In this document: in pieces, positions 33,087 through 43,562 of the stretch
How positions within the stretch are numbered: position 1 is the stretch's first letter
Layout of the letters: every line of letters starts with the position of its first letter
Assembly: GCF_918797505.1 (NCBI RefSeq)
Contig: NC_092800.1
Location: 41,707,430-41,771,429 of the forward strand
Source: Bemisia tabaci
Lineage: Eukaryota > Arthropoda > Insecta > Hemiptera > Aleyrodidae
Length of the DNA stretch: 64,000 nucleotides
Direction: 5' to 3'
Made by a program: the position numbers and the translations under genes
The notes under the pieces: generated by a model
Databases searched by the model: none
Told to the model about the DNA's origin: nothing
What the model saw: the letters and a program-made list of their open reading frames with translations, nothing else

Positions 33087-34481
33087 AAGAAGTTTTTTCT
33101 TGCTGAAAAAGACTGAAAAGTCACTACTTTTGCGGTATGGTCTGAAATTCACGCCTAATCACTTATTTTATGTACAAAATTTTCGCCTTTTTGATCTTCC
33201 CGCGCCAACCAGCCTCTTTATTTGGGATATTTTCCAGATCATCACCATACCATCACCTTCGTTTTATGTCAAACACCGTACTTTTTGGTGATTTATTGAT
33301 TCAGCTCTCCTTACCGTCAAGCTTTCAGCCAGTAGGTAATTTAAAATGATGCGAATGAGAACCAGCAATAAGTTGATCTTCGAAAGAAGGGGGCATTATT
33401 TTTTTCGCGTAAAAAGGTATTGTTCGGAATTAGATAGGTCAGCATGTTGAACAGGATCAGATAAGGTGAGTGGGATTTGTTTCTCTTTATTGCTTACAGC
33501 TTGCGCTTTTGAGAAACTTTTTAATCTTTCGTCTTGACGAAGCCCTCAGAGGGTTCTTCTTTGTTTCTCCTACGTCTTGAAATTTAGAGTGCTAATTAAG
33601 AAAAAAGGGCACTTAATACGCTTGAGTTTGCGGAGCTGCCCACTCTTAACAAGACTTTTTTCATATTTGTACATTGACGGTATCGCACTATAAGACAAAG
33701 ATGATGACTTCGTGAACTCTAAGAGTTTATCATAAAGCTCAAATGGCCGATTTGAACTTTGGTACTTCCTAATGAGATTTACTGATGTACATCAATGAAA
33801 AATGAAATTTGCTTAAGGCAAAATGGACCGCGTTTAGCAGAAAAGAACCAAGCCACATCAGATATTGCCAAATTTAACGAGGAAATTTAATTTTTTAAAA
33901 GAGAGCGTTTGCATGGACTCCTTTGAAAAGTTAAAGAAATTTGCTTCGTACTATGCAGAAAATTCACTGAAATGTGCACAAAAATCGGCAAAACCGTTTT
34001 CATGTAAAAAATTGAATCGCCCAATTAAATTTGGCATTAGCTGATGATGAGGCTTGATTCCTTTCTGCTTAACACGACCCAACTATGTTACCGGACGTCA
34101 AGGTTACTCACGCTTCAACTTCCTCCCTTATCTACATTAAAAAATCGACTTTTGATTCATAGACATTTTATCCAGAAGTTTTCATCGCACGCCTTCTTGT
34201 TTTCAAACGATTTGTTCGTCAAGTTTATTGGCAAAGCACCTTTTACGGGAAAAAGGCACCTCAGCCTCTGAGGAATTTTTTTAATGCAATACATTTTTGT
34301 CCAGAGGTTCAATTAGAGGTATGAAATTTGTGATTTTTACTGGAAACGCTCTCTATTACATTTAAGTCGCAGTTCATTCGACATCTTTTAGTACTCAAAC
34401 GGTTATTTGCATCTATTTCTTCTTAATTTACAACCGTTCTGAATGTGTGGAGCAAATGGAACGTGCAATGAATTTCCTTGT
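33087..34481. other. No feature recognised
   Basis: A 1.4-kb AT-rich, single-copy-looking stretch with frames of 75 codons or fewer. No repeat, hairpin or domain noticed. Confidence 0.35.
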
Positions 34482-35966
34482 TTTTTTGGTGGTAACGAAA
34501 GCGTAGTAAACGTGATTCGTGATTGAAATTATCTTTTACAATTCTACCAATAAGAATACATCGATTTATATAGTTTTATTCCTGATGAAACTTCAATAGC
34601 GTCTGCGCGTGAAGGCAACGGCTGATGGATGCAACTATTCGAACTCTACGGATAGCCACGTTGCATACCCAAAAATTTGAAGGCGTTTTGGATTTTCTCA
34701 GAGCCACGATAATATTCCCCGGCAGTTTTCTCATCCACTGTGCGTCCCCGTCTCGGAGCCGGCAATTTCCCGATCGATGACGTCGTGGGCGCATCATCGT
34801 ATTTGTATTTTCTGGTGGCAATGAACGCGTAGTAAACGTAATTCGCGATTAAATTTACCTTTTTCAATTCTACCAATAAGAAAGATCGATTTATACAGTT
34901 GAATTCCTAACGAAATTACAACATAGCGTCTGTGCGTGAAGGCAACGGCTGATGGTAGCAACTATTCGAACTCTACGGATAGCCACGTTGCATACCCAAA
35001 AATTTGAAGGCGTTTTGGATTTTCTCTGAGCCACGATCATATTCCCGGCAGTTTTCTCATCCACTGTGCGTCCCCGTCTCGGAGCCGGCAATTTCCCGAT
35101 CGATGACGTCTTGGGCGCATCATCGTATTTGTATTTTCTGGTGGCAATGAACGCGTAGTAAACGTGATTCGCGATTGAATTTACCTTTTTCAATTCTACC
35201 AATAAGAAAGATCGATTTATAAAGTTAAGTTTCTAACGAAATTACAATATAGCGTCTGTGCGTGAAGGCAACGGCTGATGGATGCAACTATTCGAACTCT
35301 AAGGACAGCCATGTTGCATACCCAAAAATTTGAAGGCGTTTTGGATTTTCATTTGGAAGAATAGATCTATTTATACAGTTGCATTTCTAACGAAACTACA
35401 TTATAACGTTTATGCGTGAAGGCAACGGCTGATGGATGCAACTATTCGAACTCTATGGATAGCCACGTTGCATACCCAAAAATTTGAAGGCGTTTTGGAT
35501 TTTCTCTGAGCCACGATAATATTCCCCGGCAGTTTTCTCATCCACTGTGCGTCCCCGTCTCGGAGCCGGCAATTTCCCGATCGATGACGTCTTGGGAGTT
35601 GCAGTGGCGCAACATCGTATTTGTATTTTCTGGTGGCAATGAACGCGTAGTAAACGTAATTCGCGATTAAATTTACCTTTTTCAATTCTACCAATAAGAA
35701 AGATCGATTTATACAGTTGAATTCCTAACGAAATTACAACATAGCGTCTGTGCGTGAAGGCAACGGCTGATGGATGCAACTATTCGAACTCAATGGATAG
35801 CCACGTTGCATACCCAAAAATTTGAAGGCGTTTTAGATTTTCTCTTAGCCACGATAATATTCCCCGGCGGTTTTCTCATCCACTGTGCGTCCCCGTCTCG
35901 GAGCCGGCAATTTCCCGATCGATGACGTCTTGGGAGTTACAGTGGCGCATCATCGTATTTGTATTG
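34482..35966 (-). repeat. Satellite L: ~325-bp tandem array
   Basis: Four to five direct units with landmark CGTAGTAAACGT followed by ATTCGCGATT at about 34505, 34832, 35155 and 35647. The spacing is ~325 bp except for one extra 170-bp truncated unit (about 35225-35348). The last two units share an inserted AGTTGCAGTGGC-like block. On the minus strand three full units keep an overlapping ~75-codon frame starting MVELKKVNLIANYVYYAFIA, but stop positions and frames shift between units. There is no known domain and no evidence of translation. Confidence 0.85.
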
Positions 35967-36138
35967 CTCTCAAGACCCGGCTCCTGAGCGCACCGTTGCG
36001 CGCCGCTTCGAACCGTGTAAGACAAACGGTAAACACGCGGGAAACACGCCGTTCGGTTTGGCAACGCGGCGATCACCCCCCGTCTCGAGAGTAACCTCAA
36101 GGAATTGAAAAGCAATGTCCACTAGGCTTTCGGCTCCG

Positions 36139-36393
36139 TTGCACCTCGCTACGGAAAAACGCCGTATGAACATCCGAGAGGTGCCAAATTTCACCACTTA
36201 AAATGTTAATTTTTTAAATAGTCAATGAACATCTCTACTTAAAATTTCCGGATACTTAAGCTTACAGTTTAGGGAAAATTCTCTGAGATGTTGCACGGAA
36301 AATGTTCATAAGTTTTCCTGAAAATTTGTATTTTACGAGAAGAAATTTGGCAACATATGAAGGTTTATGCGTCGTTTTTCCTACGAACGGCAG
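36139..36393. mobile_element. Family A element, copy 6
   Basis: The left side is decayed (CTACGGAAAAACGCCGTATG) and the right end reads CGTCGTTTTTCCTACGAACG. The subterminal blocks are retained. Confidence 0.75.
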
Positions 36394-36522
36394 TATTGAA
36401 CGTTATGCAGTCTCTCCTCAACGCGCCATTCTACTTCGGCATGATTACCCATCTTATTGCCGGGGTACTTCCAACAGGGGTCTACACAGTGAACGGTCTG
36501 GGGCGTTTTGCAGATCATAAAA

Positions 36523-36776
36523 CTGTCATGCTAAGCAAGAACGCCGTAAGAGCCATCAGGTGTTGTTAAATTTCCTGCGACAAATAACAAATTTTTAGGA
36601 AAATTTGTGAGTATTTTCTCTCCGATTTTTCAGAGAATGTTGTCTGTAATTTGATTCACACAATCCAATAATTTCAAGGAAAAATATTTACAACTTTTTC
36701 CGAAAATTTGATATTTTTTGAGAGGAAATTTGGCACCATTCGTATGCTCATATGGCGTTTTTACTCAACACATCAG
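36523..36776. mobile_element. Family A element, copy 7
   Basis: Left end CTGTCATGCTAAGCAAGAAC and right end ATATGGCGTTTTTACTCAAC. It lies only ~130 bp from copy 6 in the same orientation, though diverged from it, so separate insertions are more likely than duplication. Confidence 0.75.
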
Positions 36777-38560
36777 AAAACGTGATGGGTAACGTACAGG
36801 TCTGTAATGTGCGTGCTTTGAAAGTCTAGGAGGTGGTAAATGATTCACTTGTGTCATGTATACTTTAGGGAAACTTGTTGATACCAATGATCGATGTTCA
36901 CTTTAAAAGGGTCTACAAAGCTAGAGAGAGCTACAGAGTGTGCATATGGAAGATAGGAAAATTAGATGATAGAGGGGTGCACAATCAAACAATATCGATG
37001 TTGAAACTGCAAAGCTCGGCTTGCGACACAACAGACTTCCTGCCGTCATAATTTATTTACATAGAAAAGTATTCAACGTCATTTCTTGAAAATTTCCTTT
37101 GTTTCCATTTTCCATGAGAGGGATATTCTGTGAAAATTTCATGTGATGGAATTGGTTTAATGTCTGTCAATGAATTTTTTTTTTTTTTTTTTTATTTATT
37201 AAACATATCAACTTCTGTACAGAAATAAGATATTTAGATGTAACTTAAAAATAAATAACGGTTATCGACTGAAGTGTCAATGAAATAAAACGAGAGTGGA
37301 GGCTTTGAAACACCACAAACGATTTTGCAATTCCTCCATCTATACGCACCAATGGAAGTTCACAAAAGAAGCTCCTTGGATTCTGACATCAGATTTCATA
37401 TTCCACTTCATAACGTATTATGACGTAGTATCATATTCATACTGAGATTAAATAAGGAGTTTTTGCTGTAAGTTTGGCACGTTTTCGACGCGAAGGGAAA
37501 AGCAACGACTCGACGACACGCGATTGAGATTCCAACAAATATTTCACGTCAATTTCATAATTTTATGATCGACGGAGCCGCGCTGGGCTCCATAAAACGT
37601 AATCCGCGTCACATTTATGGATCCGCCGTAAGCTCTTCGCCAATTTCCTGGATGTCGCATCAATCACACACACCTCCGTATTGTCAGGACACACAAACCT
37701 CAGTCAAATCCTGCGCCGAGATTGTTATTCTTATGATGACACATTACCACAATATATAGGGTGTTCCGGGTTCAGCGAGAAAAAAATTACAGGCATACTC
37801 AACAGTAAAAGAAGGAGATCGCACAAAACTTCCGAATTTTGGTAAGATTGTAGAGTAATGCCTTTTGGCCAAATATTCTAGGAGCAAAAAATGTGTGTAT
37901 CATTTTTGAGATTGAACTAAAATCTCGTCAATACATATAATATTCTAATAATATTCTAAGAGGAAATATTTTCAAATCCCACACTAGATGCCTCCATTTC
38001 TTTCTTTCTTTTTTCTTTGAAGTGTGTACTGATAGGAAGAAAAGATACCATTTGCAGCCAAAGTTCCTTTTCATGTGAATATTTCGTATCGCACTTGGCG
38101 AAACACACTATATTGCACTATAAGAATGGGTATTATTTCGGACGTCCGAATAATCCTTAGTTGCGTATTTTTGAAATTTTGTTGCTGTCATCAACTTCCA
38201 TAAATTGCCGAAAACAAAAAATGTTCAAGGGAATTTTAGGGTGATAAGTTTAGAATCTAAGAAGATCATTCATATGAAAGTGTTTAAATTCAATCGTTCA
38301 CATGACTCATCATTTTAAGAAAATTACTCCCAACAAGGAAAAGATCTGATTCTTCTTTCCAAAAATCTGTCGGGGAAAATCTATCAAAAGCTTAATCGGA
38401 TTACAAACTGTCTTCAGCGAGAGATCTCCGAATTTTTTGAGGTTCATCTTGAAGAGCTATGCCCCCATACCGCTTGCGGTCCGATCCCTTAAAGCGCTTC
38501 GCGCCTCAAGCCTTATGCGCAACGCGTTGTTCTTAAAATTGTCTATGATAGAGCAAGATA
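36777..38560. other. Mostly single-copy; T-run and a possible regulatory island
   Basis: A T-run of about 22 bp near 37168-37190 borders AT-rich sequence and could be an old retroposon tail, but no head is visible. About 37480-37760 is GC-richer with CCATAAAACGTAATCC, CACATTTATGG and GCATCAATCAC, which are Hox/Caudal-like strings. GGGTGTTCCGGG near 37761 resembles a transposon terminus without a partner. No frame is convincing. Confidence 0.3.
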
Positions 38561-39022
38561 TAATCGGCGTAGTGAAAATAAGTAATTGGATAAACGATTC
38601 AGAGGGTAAATAGCCCTTCATACACTGAGAGAAATTTTTTAACCCTCTATTCAATTACACTTGAGCATGTGCGAAATCCTTCCTCGCGGTGACAAAAAAA
38701 AATTATATTATAGAGTAAGCTTTGAAGATGAATCGGTGTAGTAAATAAGTAATTGGCTAAACAATTCAGAGGGTAAATAGCCTTCAATTCTCCATTCAAT
38801 TACACTTGAGCATGTGCGAAATCCTTCCTCGCGGTGACAAAAAAAAAAATTATATTATAGAGTAAGCTTTGAACTTTGAAGGTAAATCAGTGTAGTAAAT
38901 AAGTAATTGGCTAAACAATTCAGAGGGTAAATAGCCCTTAATATACTAAGAAACCTTTTTTAATAATTACCCTCGAGCATGTGCGAAAATCCGACAAATC
39001 CTTGCTCCCGGTGGCAAATCGT
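38561..39022. repeat. Three-unit tandem array, 154-170-bp period
   Basis: Units start TAATCGGCGTAGTGAAAATA (38561), AATCGGTGTAGTAAATAAG (38731) and AAATCAGTGTAGTAAATAAG (38884). Each carries AAGTAATTGG, TTCAGAGGGTAAATAGCC, GAGCATGTGCGAAATCC and a CGCGGTGACAAAAAAA element. Units 1 and 2 differ by a deletion between the repeated CCTTC blocks. Confidence 0.85.
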
Positions 39023-39160
39023 CATTACAATATAATTGGCGGTGCAACTTGTGCCAAGTTGGCGTTTTCTCCTGTCGCCTCTGATTGGGGCGATTGGACG
39101 GTGCGTTTTATGGGAGTCGTTAAAAAGTTAATCGTCGCTCTTTTCGCCGTCGCAGCACTT

Positions 39161-39236
39161 GGACTTATTTACGCTAAAAGGAACTATGTGCATAGGATTT
39201 GCGTGAGACATAGTCCTTTTTAGCATATATACGTCC
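39161..39236. mobile_element. Family H relative, short hairpin
   Basis: GGACTTATTTACGCTAAAAG and GGAACTATG face CATAGTCCTTTTTAGCATAT and ACGTCC, a short variant of H with a different inner arm. Confidence 0.55.
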
Positions 39237-39465
39237 TTTTGAACAGCGTCGTCGGCCTTTTTACGGCGCTTTCCCTCTCTGCGCGCTGGACAGATCCGTT
39301 CCCGGTCGTTGAGATACTCATCGGACGACAGGAACGAGGAGGGCCCGGTGACAGGCGGCCTCATGAGGCGCCTGCCGATATCTTGATCAGCATGAAAGAA
39401 CGGCTACGCTATTCCATTCGAATTCCGAAAATTATTTCCTCCGTTTACTACTGTTCTGCCGTGCT

Positions 39466-40527
39466 AAGGAAGAACGCCGTGTGACCTTCAGACGTTGGTA
39501 AGTTTCCTTCAATAAAAACCGCAATTACTGGGAAATTTGTGAATATTTTTATCCTAAATTTTCAGACAACTTTGTGCGCAATTTGAACTAAAATATCTGA
39601 AAATTTCAAGGAATAATGTGCGTGAATGTCATCAAAAGTACATATTTAATTAAGGAAAGTCGTCAGTGTGTTTTAAGTCGAGCAAGCGGTGCGAATTTGT
39701 GTATCACATGATTGCTGAAACCAAGATTTCCACATTTTTCATCACACAAGCCGTGGTGTACACTACCTTGCTAAGCTAAAGGTTCAAATTATCGAAAGAT
39801 ACGGCTCATTTTACCGACATAACTGACGCATTATCAGTACATTCTGTGAAAAATTATGAAAAAACAACCTCCCAAGTTCCCCAGATAATTGAATCTGTGA
39901 GTTCGAAAACACACCAACTCGGGTTTATTTTTCGATTTTACTTTTTTACGGTTTAGTAACACTTATGGATAGAAGCATCTGCACGCAAAAGGAAATTGCA
40001 ATCGAAAGCGCTCGAAACAGCGACGGGAGAAGGGAAAAATCGAAGTATTTTATTGGAAATACCGATTTTTGGCCATTTCAAGGGATACGGGTGACCATGC
40101 GATTTTGATGTTTTCTTTTTTCAGTTCAGTATACCTTATACCAACAAGTTATATAAATATTCAAGCGTTATTCAGGTTGAAAAAAATAAAATTTCAGGGC
40201 AGGCTATGAAAAATCAGTATCTGAAAGTCGGTGAGAACGAAAACACACCAACTCGGAAATTTTTAAACGCTTAATTCTCTGTCATCAAACATGGTGTATG
40301 AATTTCAACTAGGTGCTTTACAAAGTCTCTAAGTACTTGCCCTTTGGCACCAAAAAGGTTTTTCTCAAACTAACTTCTTCGCCCGCTGCGCAGTTTTAGG
40401 TGTTTCCTGAACAATTTTTTTTTCCGAGTTGGTGTGTTTTCGAACTCGCTGATTCAATTATGTACTTTATCTGAAGAAATTTGGTAGCACCCGAGTGTTC
40501 TTACGTTGTTCTTCCTTAAAAATTCAG
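39466..40527. mobile_element. Family A element, copy 8, split by a nested insertion
   Basis: The left end CTGCCGTGCTAAGGAAGAAC is at 39466. The matching right part (GAAGAAATTTGGTAGCACCC, then TACGTTGTTCTTCCTTA) lies about 1 kb further on instead of ~250 bp. The extra ~800 bp contain an inverted-repeat element at 39885-40461. Confidence 0.75.
39885..40461. mobile_element. Nested inverted-repeat element inside family A copy 8
   Basis: A 577-bp element with ~38-bp inverted ends: ATAATTGAATCTGTGAGTTC then GAAAACACACCAACTCGG on the left, and the inverse CCGAGTTGGTGTGTTTTCG with CGATTCAATTAT-like text on the right. A third internal copy of GAAAACACACCAACTCGG lies at about 40239. It is non-coding. 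Confidence 0.75.
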
Positions 40528-41011
40528 AGAAGGGAGGGAGGGCTAATGGCTCACTAGTATTCACCCAGTCCGCGAGTATTCATTCCTTGTTACAAATATA
40601 CATAGATCGTGAGTTTAAAGCCGACGATGTTGTGATAGTGATGAATAAAAATCCGTTCCTATTTAACAGGTACGTTTTCCCGCCTATACGATCGCCCTGA
40701 CTGAGTTCTATTGAGTTGAGATCCAAAGAGCGATCTGCCTGCCACGCCTAATGTTTGTGTACTCAAGTCGACGAGCATGTTATTATTAGTGCTGGCTCCC
40801 CATTGAATGGGTTTCGAAGTTACACAGCTTCTATCCTGTTACCCATCCGACAGGACTCCCAAGTTCTTTCGCCTCGTCGGAACCGATCATTAGCTATGAA
40901 AACAGATATCCATCGGCCGGCATCAAATGGTGAATGCTATCTTCGCGGGAACGACGTACGTGGTAAAGGCTGCGACCTTTTCGATTAATCGAAGAAACAC
41001 TTGTCATGGTA
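40528..41011. other. No feature recognised
   Basis: Single-copy-looking sequence with frames of 64-94 codons lacking domains. Confidence 0.35.
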
Positions 41012-41579
41012 CACTGGAAAAAAAGGAAAATAAAACAAGAAAGAAGACGGAAAAGGAAACGATAGTAATGAGAGGGAGAAAAAGGAGCAGTAGAAAATCA
41101 AGAAAAATAGAAGAAAAAAATATAACGAGGAACAAATGGGAAGGGAAAAGGCCAAAAAGGAGGAGAGATATAGTCAAGAAGAGGAAAAAAACACGAGGAA
41201 ACAAAATATGAGACAAAGAATAAGCAGGCAAATAAACCGAAGAATATGCAGAGGAATACGAAAAGAGAAATGATGATAATATTAAGAGGACTAAAGTAGA
41301 TAAATAGAAAGAGAAGAAAAAATGGGAGAAAAGGAAGAAAAACGGAAACTGATAGGAAACAATAGAGGAAGAAAAAGGAGAAGAATATAAAGAAAGAAAA
41401 CGAACATGATGTTCAGGCTCCTAGGTTTCATCTCGTCCATTTTTTGGTACTTTTTATCCCACACTGGAAAAAAAAAACAACAGGTTTAAGCTTAAATCTG
41501 ATTGAATCAAGAGTCCTTTTTCTTGTCGATGTTTTCAAGAGTCTGGACTCTAGATCCAATGTATTTTTTTTTTCCAGTG
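41012..41579. mobile_element. Composite: family B ends around a duplicated purine-rich segment
   Basis: A lone B terminus CACTGGAAAAAAAGG at 41012 joins directly to 41024-41464, the second copy of the 31789-32233 segment. A shortened B copy follows (41462-41579, CACTGGAAAAAAAAAACAAC to TTTTTTTTTTCCAGTG). The heptamer CATGGTA lies immediately outside both outer ends (41005-41011 and 41580-41586). The inner B copy alone has CA on both sides. It could be sequence capture between B ends, or nested insertion plus rearrangement. Confidence 0.65.
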
Positions 41580-41625
41580 CATGGTAAAAAATAATTTTTT
41601 TAAAATGTGTTGTGTCAGTGGCGTG

Positions 41626-41697
41626 GCATGTTTTGCGATATATCGATTGACCTGCCATTTAAACCTATGGAAAAGGATCGATAAACAGGGTGCTCGA
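41626..41697. mobile_element. Family G hAT-like MITE, truncated copy 3
   Basis: Left ~72 bp of family G (CAGTGGCGTGGCATG, GCGATATATCGATTG, CCATTTAAACCTATGG) ending near AACAGGGTGCTCG. The right half is missing. Confidence 0.7.
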
Positions 41698-41786
41698 AAA
41701 ATGAAAACTTTGTGAAAACATTCTGTGTGGCAAAAAATTATGAATGGTGTCCCTCTGTTTTAAATGCTGCATGGTGACCAACAGTC

Positions 41787-42098
41787 ATCAAATTGGCAAC
41801 ATTGTCTTTTCTCCATTCAAACCTATGGACATTTATCGATCAGTGGCGTGGCGTGAATTGCGATGTATCGATTGTTGTGCCATTTAAACCTATGGTAAAG
41901 AATCGATTATTAAGGTGTTCGCTGCGAACACCCTATTTATCGATCCTTTTCCATAGGTTTTAATGGCATAACAATCGATAAATCGCAATTCACGCCACGC
42001 CACTGTTATCGATTCTTGGAGGGGCCAGGTGCTCCTACAAGAATCGATTAATTGGCACAGGTTTAAATGGAGGCAATCCGGTGTTGCCAAATTTTTGG
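41787..42098. mobile_element. Family J element, copy 2, carrying an inserted family G copy
   Basis: The outer J arms read AAATTGGCAACATTGTCTTT and GGTGTTGCCAAATTTTTGG, with CTCCATTCAAACCTATGG and its partner. The J sequence is interrupted at TTATCGAT by the G element at 41841-42005 and resumes with TTATCGATTCTTGGAGG. Confidence 0.8.
41833..42013. mobile_element. Family G hAT-like MITE, copy 4, with perfect 8-bp TSD
   Basis: The 165-bp element at 41841-42005 has intact ends CAGTGGCGTGGCGTGAATTG and CAATTCACGCCACGCCACTG. The exact duplication TTATCGAT occupies 41833-41840 and 42006-42013. It is the most complete G copy in the window and gives a clean relative date, younger than the J element it entered. 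Confidence 0.93.
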
Positions 42099-42134
42099 AT
42101 CCGCCTCGGTCAAATTGTCTGGTTGGATCGGAAT

Positions 42135-42262
42135 TTGCTCTTCTATCGAGTTTTTACCACCGATATAAATTTCGATTCTAAGGAAGGTTACCTTTCAAAG
42201 AATCGATTGTTTCACATACATTTAAATGGAGGAAAACTGTCACAAGTGTTGCCAAGTTGCGT
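42135..42262. mobile_element. Family J element, copy 3
   Basis: Diverged J copy: GAGTTTTTACCACCGATATA on the left, the inner pair TTTCGATTCTAAGG / CTTTCAAAGAATCGAT, and CATTTAAATGGAGGAAAAC with GTTGCCAAG on the right. Confidence 0.65.
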
Positions 42263-43108
42263 GCATCACCATAGACACTCACCGAGCTAATCGAGGCCCC
42301 GAGTCAAGTGTCATTAATCGACGGCCATTACCCGTACAATGGTGCTAAGCGCGGCGGCGCACCGTCCACCACTCGCAGCTCAACAAACACCGAAACCCGG
42401 CGGCCGAAGCTCAGCAACCACCGAAAGCTGCCGGGCGTCGGGCCAATTAAACCTCTATTATGCGGTAATATCAATAATTAGTTCGATGTCGGCATTATGT
42501 ATTTTTTGCCGGGGCCCGATCGGGAGCAGTCGAACCTGATTTATGGGGTCCGGTCCATTTGAATATCAGAGCTATACTTATCGTCATTACGGCCGGGGTA
42601 GGCTCGAAACCCTCACTCCGCTCGTAAAACCGCGTAAGTGCCCATTTCGATTAAACCAGTCGTCCGTAGTACTACATATTCTCTAGGAGTCACGTTAAAA
42701 TGAGGTTACGGTGTTTCTTTTGAGGAGCAACGAAATTACCCCGCTTGTTTCCGTGCAATCTCAACCGCGGATCAGAAAAATATTCAAATTTCGCCAATTT
42801 GCCGCCGCTCGCGGAGGCTTTTTTCCTCCTTCCTCGCGCTGATGCCAAATTTTCGATTTATTCGTTCTTTCTCCTGTTACGCGATACAACGGGAATCTGG
42901 TTTCGGGGCGGGTTTGCAATCGCGTTTCCTGTTCCTCGAGCCGGTGAGAAGCGAATTTGCCCCTTTCCCCTTTTGTCTCGTACAAATTGCTCGGTTCACA
43001 ATAAAAATGTTAATCGCCTGTTGCTCAAACCGAACATCCACCGAAAAACGAGTGAGATCGGAGATTGCGCATATGTAGATAGGGATCAAGATGAGCGTGC
43101 TCCAGATG
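42263..43108. other. GC-rich single-copy island, strongest regulatory candidate
   Basis: About 42290-42660 mixes GC-rich text with GCCAATTAAACC, ATATCAATAATTAGTTCG, GATTTATGGGG and GAATATCAG, many of them homeodomain-type cores. It has no repeat relationship. The 180-codon forward frame at 42745-43287 runs into a family H element and has no domain, so it is rejected as a gene. A developmental enhancer role is inference. Confidence 0.3.
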
Positions 43109-43236
43109 ATATGGACGTATTTCTGCCAAACAGAAGTATGTGCGTTATGGCGTGGGCCCTGCTATGCATATATTCTTATGAGTATCAGGGCTCATGTCTT
43201 AATGCACATAGTTCCGTTCGGCAGAAATGTGTCCAT
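43109..43236. mobile_element. Family H palindromic MITE, copy 5
   Basis: A 128-bp near-palindrome, TATGGACGTATTTCTGCC to GGCAGAAATGTGTCCAT, with the family centre GCATATATTCTTATGAG. Confidence 0.85.
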
Positions 43237-43422
43237 TTTCCAGTAGCGTGTTTCTTTCCATATTTTTTCGCTCCGTCCTCCGTTTAAGCTGTTTAAAATT
43301 ATGTTCCTTATGCGGTTGAAATTATTCGTGTTTGTTGGTTTATAACTTGTGCCATTTTATAAATATTTGTAAAGGCTTCCACTCCACGCCTTGGGCGCAA
43401 GATGGATGTTTGGTGAGGTATG

Positions 43423-43562
43423 TTTGGATTACATTTAGAAGTAAGGAACTATTATTTCTTGCTCGTTTTAGAAACAACGTATGCCCCATTAGTTTCCTCA
43501 TACCGGCGAATGTTTTTACAGATGAGCCAGAGGTAGTGGTTCCTCATTGCAAAGTATATTCC
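43423..43562. mobile_element. Family I element, copy 1
   Basis: Inverted-repeat element, TTTGGATTACATTTAGAAG and GGAACTATTATTTCTTGCTC facing GAGCCAGAGGTAGTGGTTCC and GCAAAGTATATTCC. The centre holds AACAACGTATGCCCCATTAG. It matches the better-preserved copy at 54527. Confidence 0.65.

Noticed and set aside
34482..35966. Possible CRISPR-like array because of regularly spaced repeats
   Set aside because: Units are ~325 bp, contiguous and homologous throughout, with no short direct repeats separated by unique spacers, and the context is animal DNA.
37757..37775. TAGGGTGTTCCGGG end resembling the CAGGGTGTC foldback terminus
   Set aside because: No inverted partner was found within a few kilobases, so it is left as an orphan string.
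42745..43287. 180-codon plus-strand frame, the longest in the window
   Set aside because: It runs through the family H palindrome at 43109-43236, has no recognisable domain, and overlaps open frames on the other strand, so it is best explained by chance plus repeat sequence.
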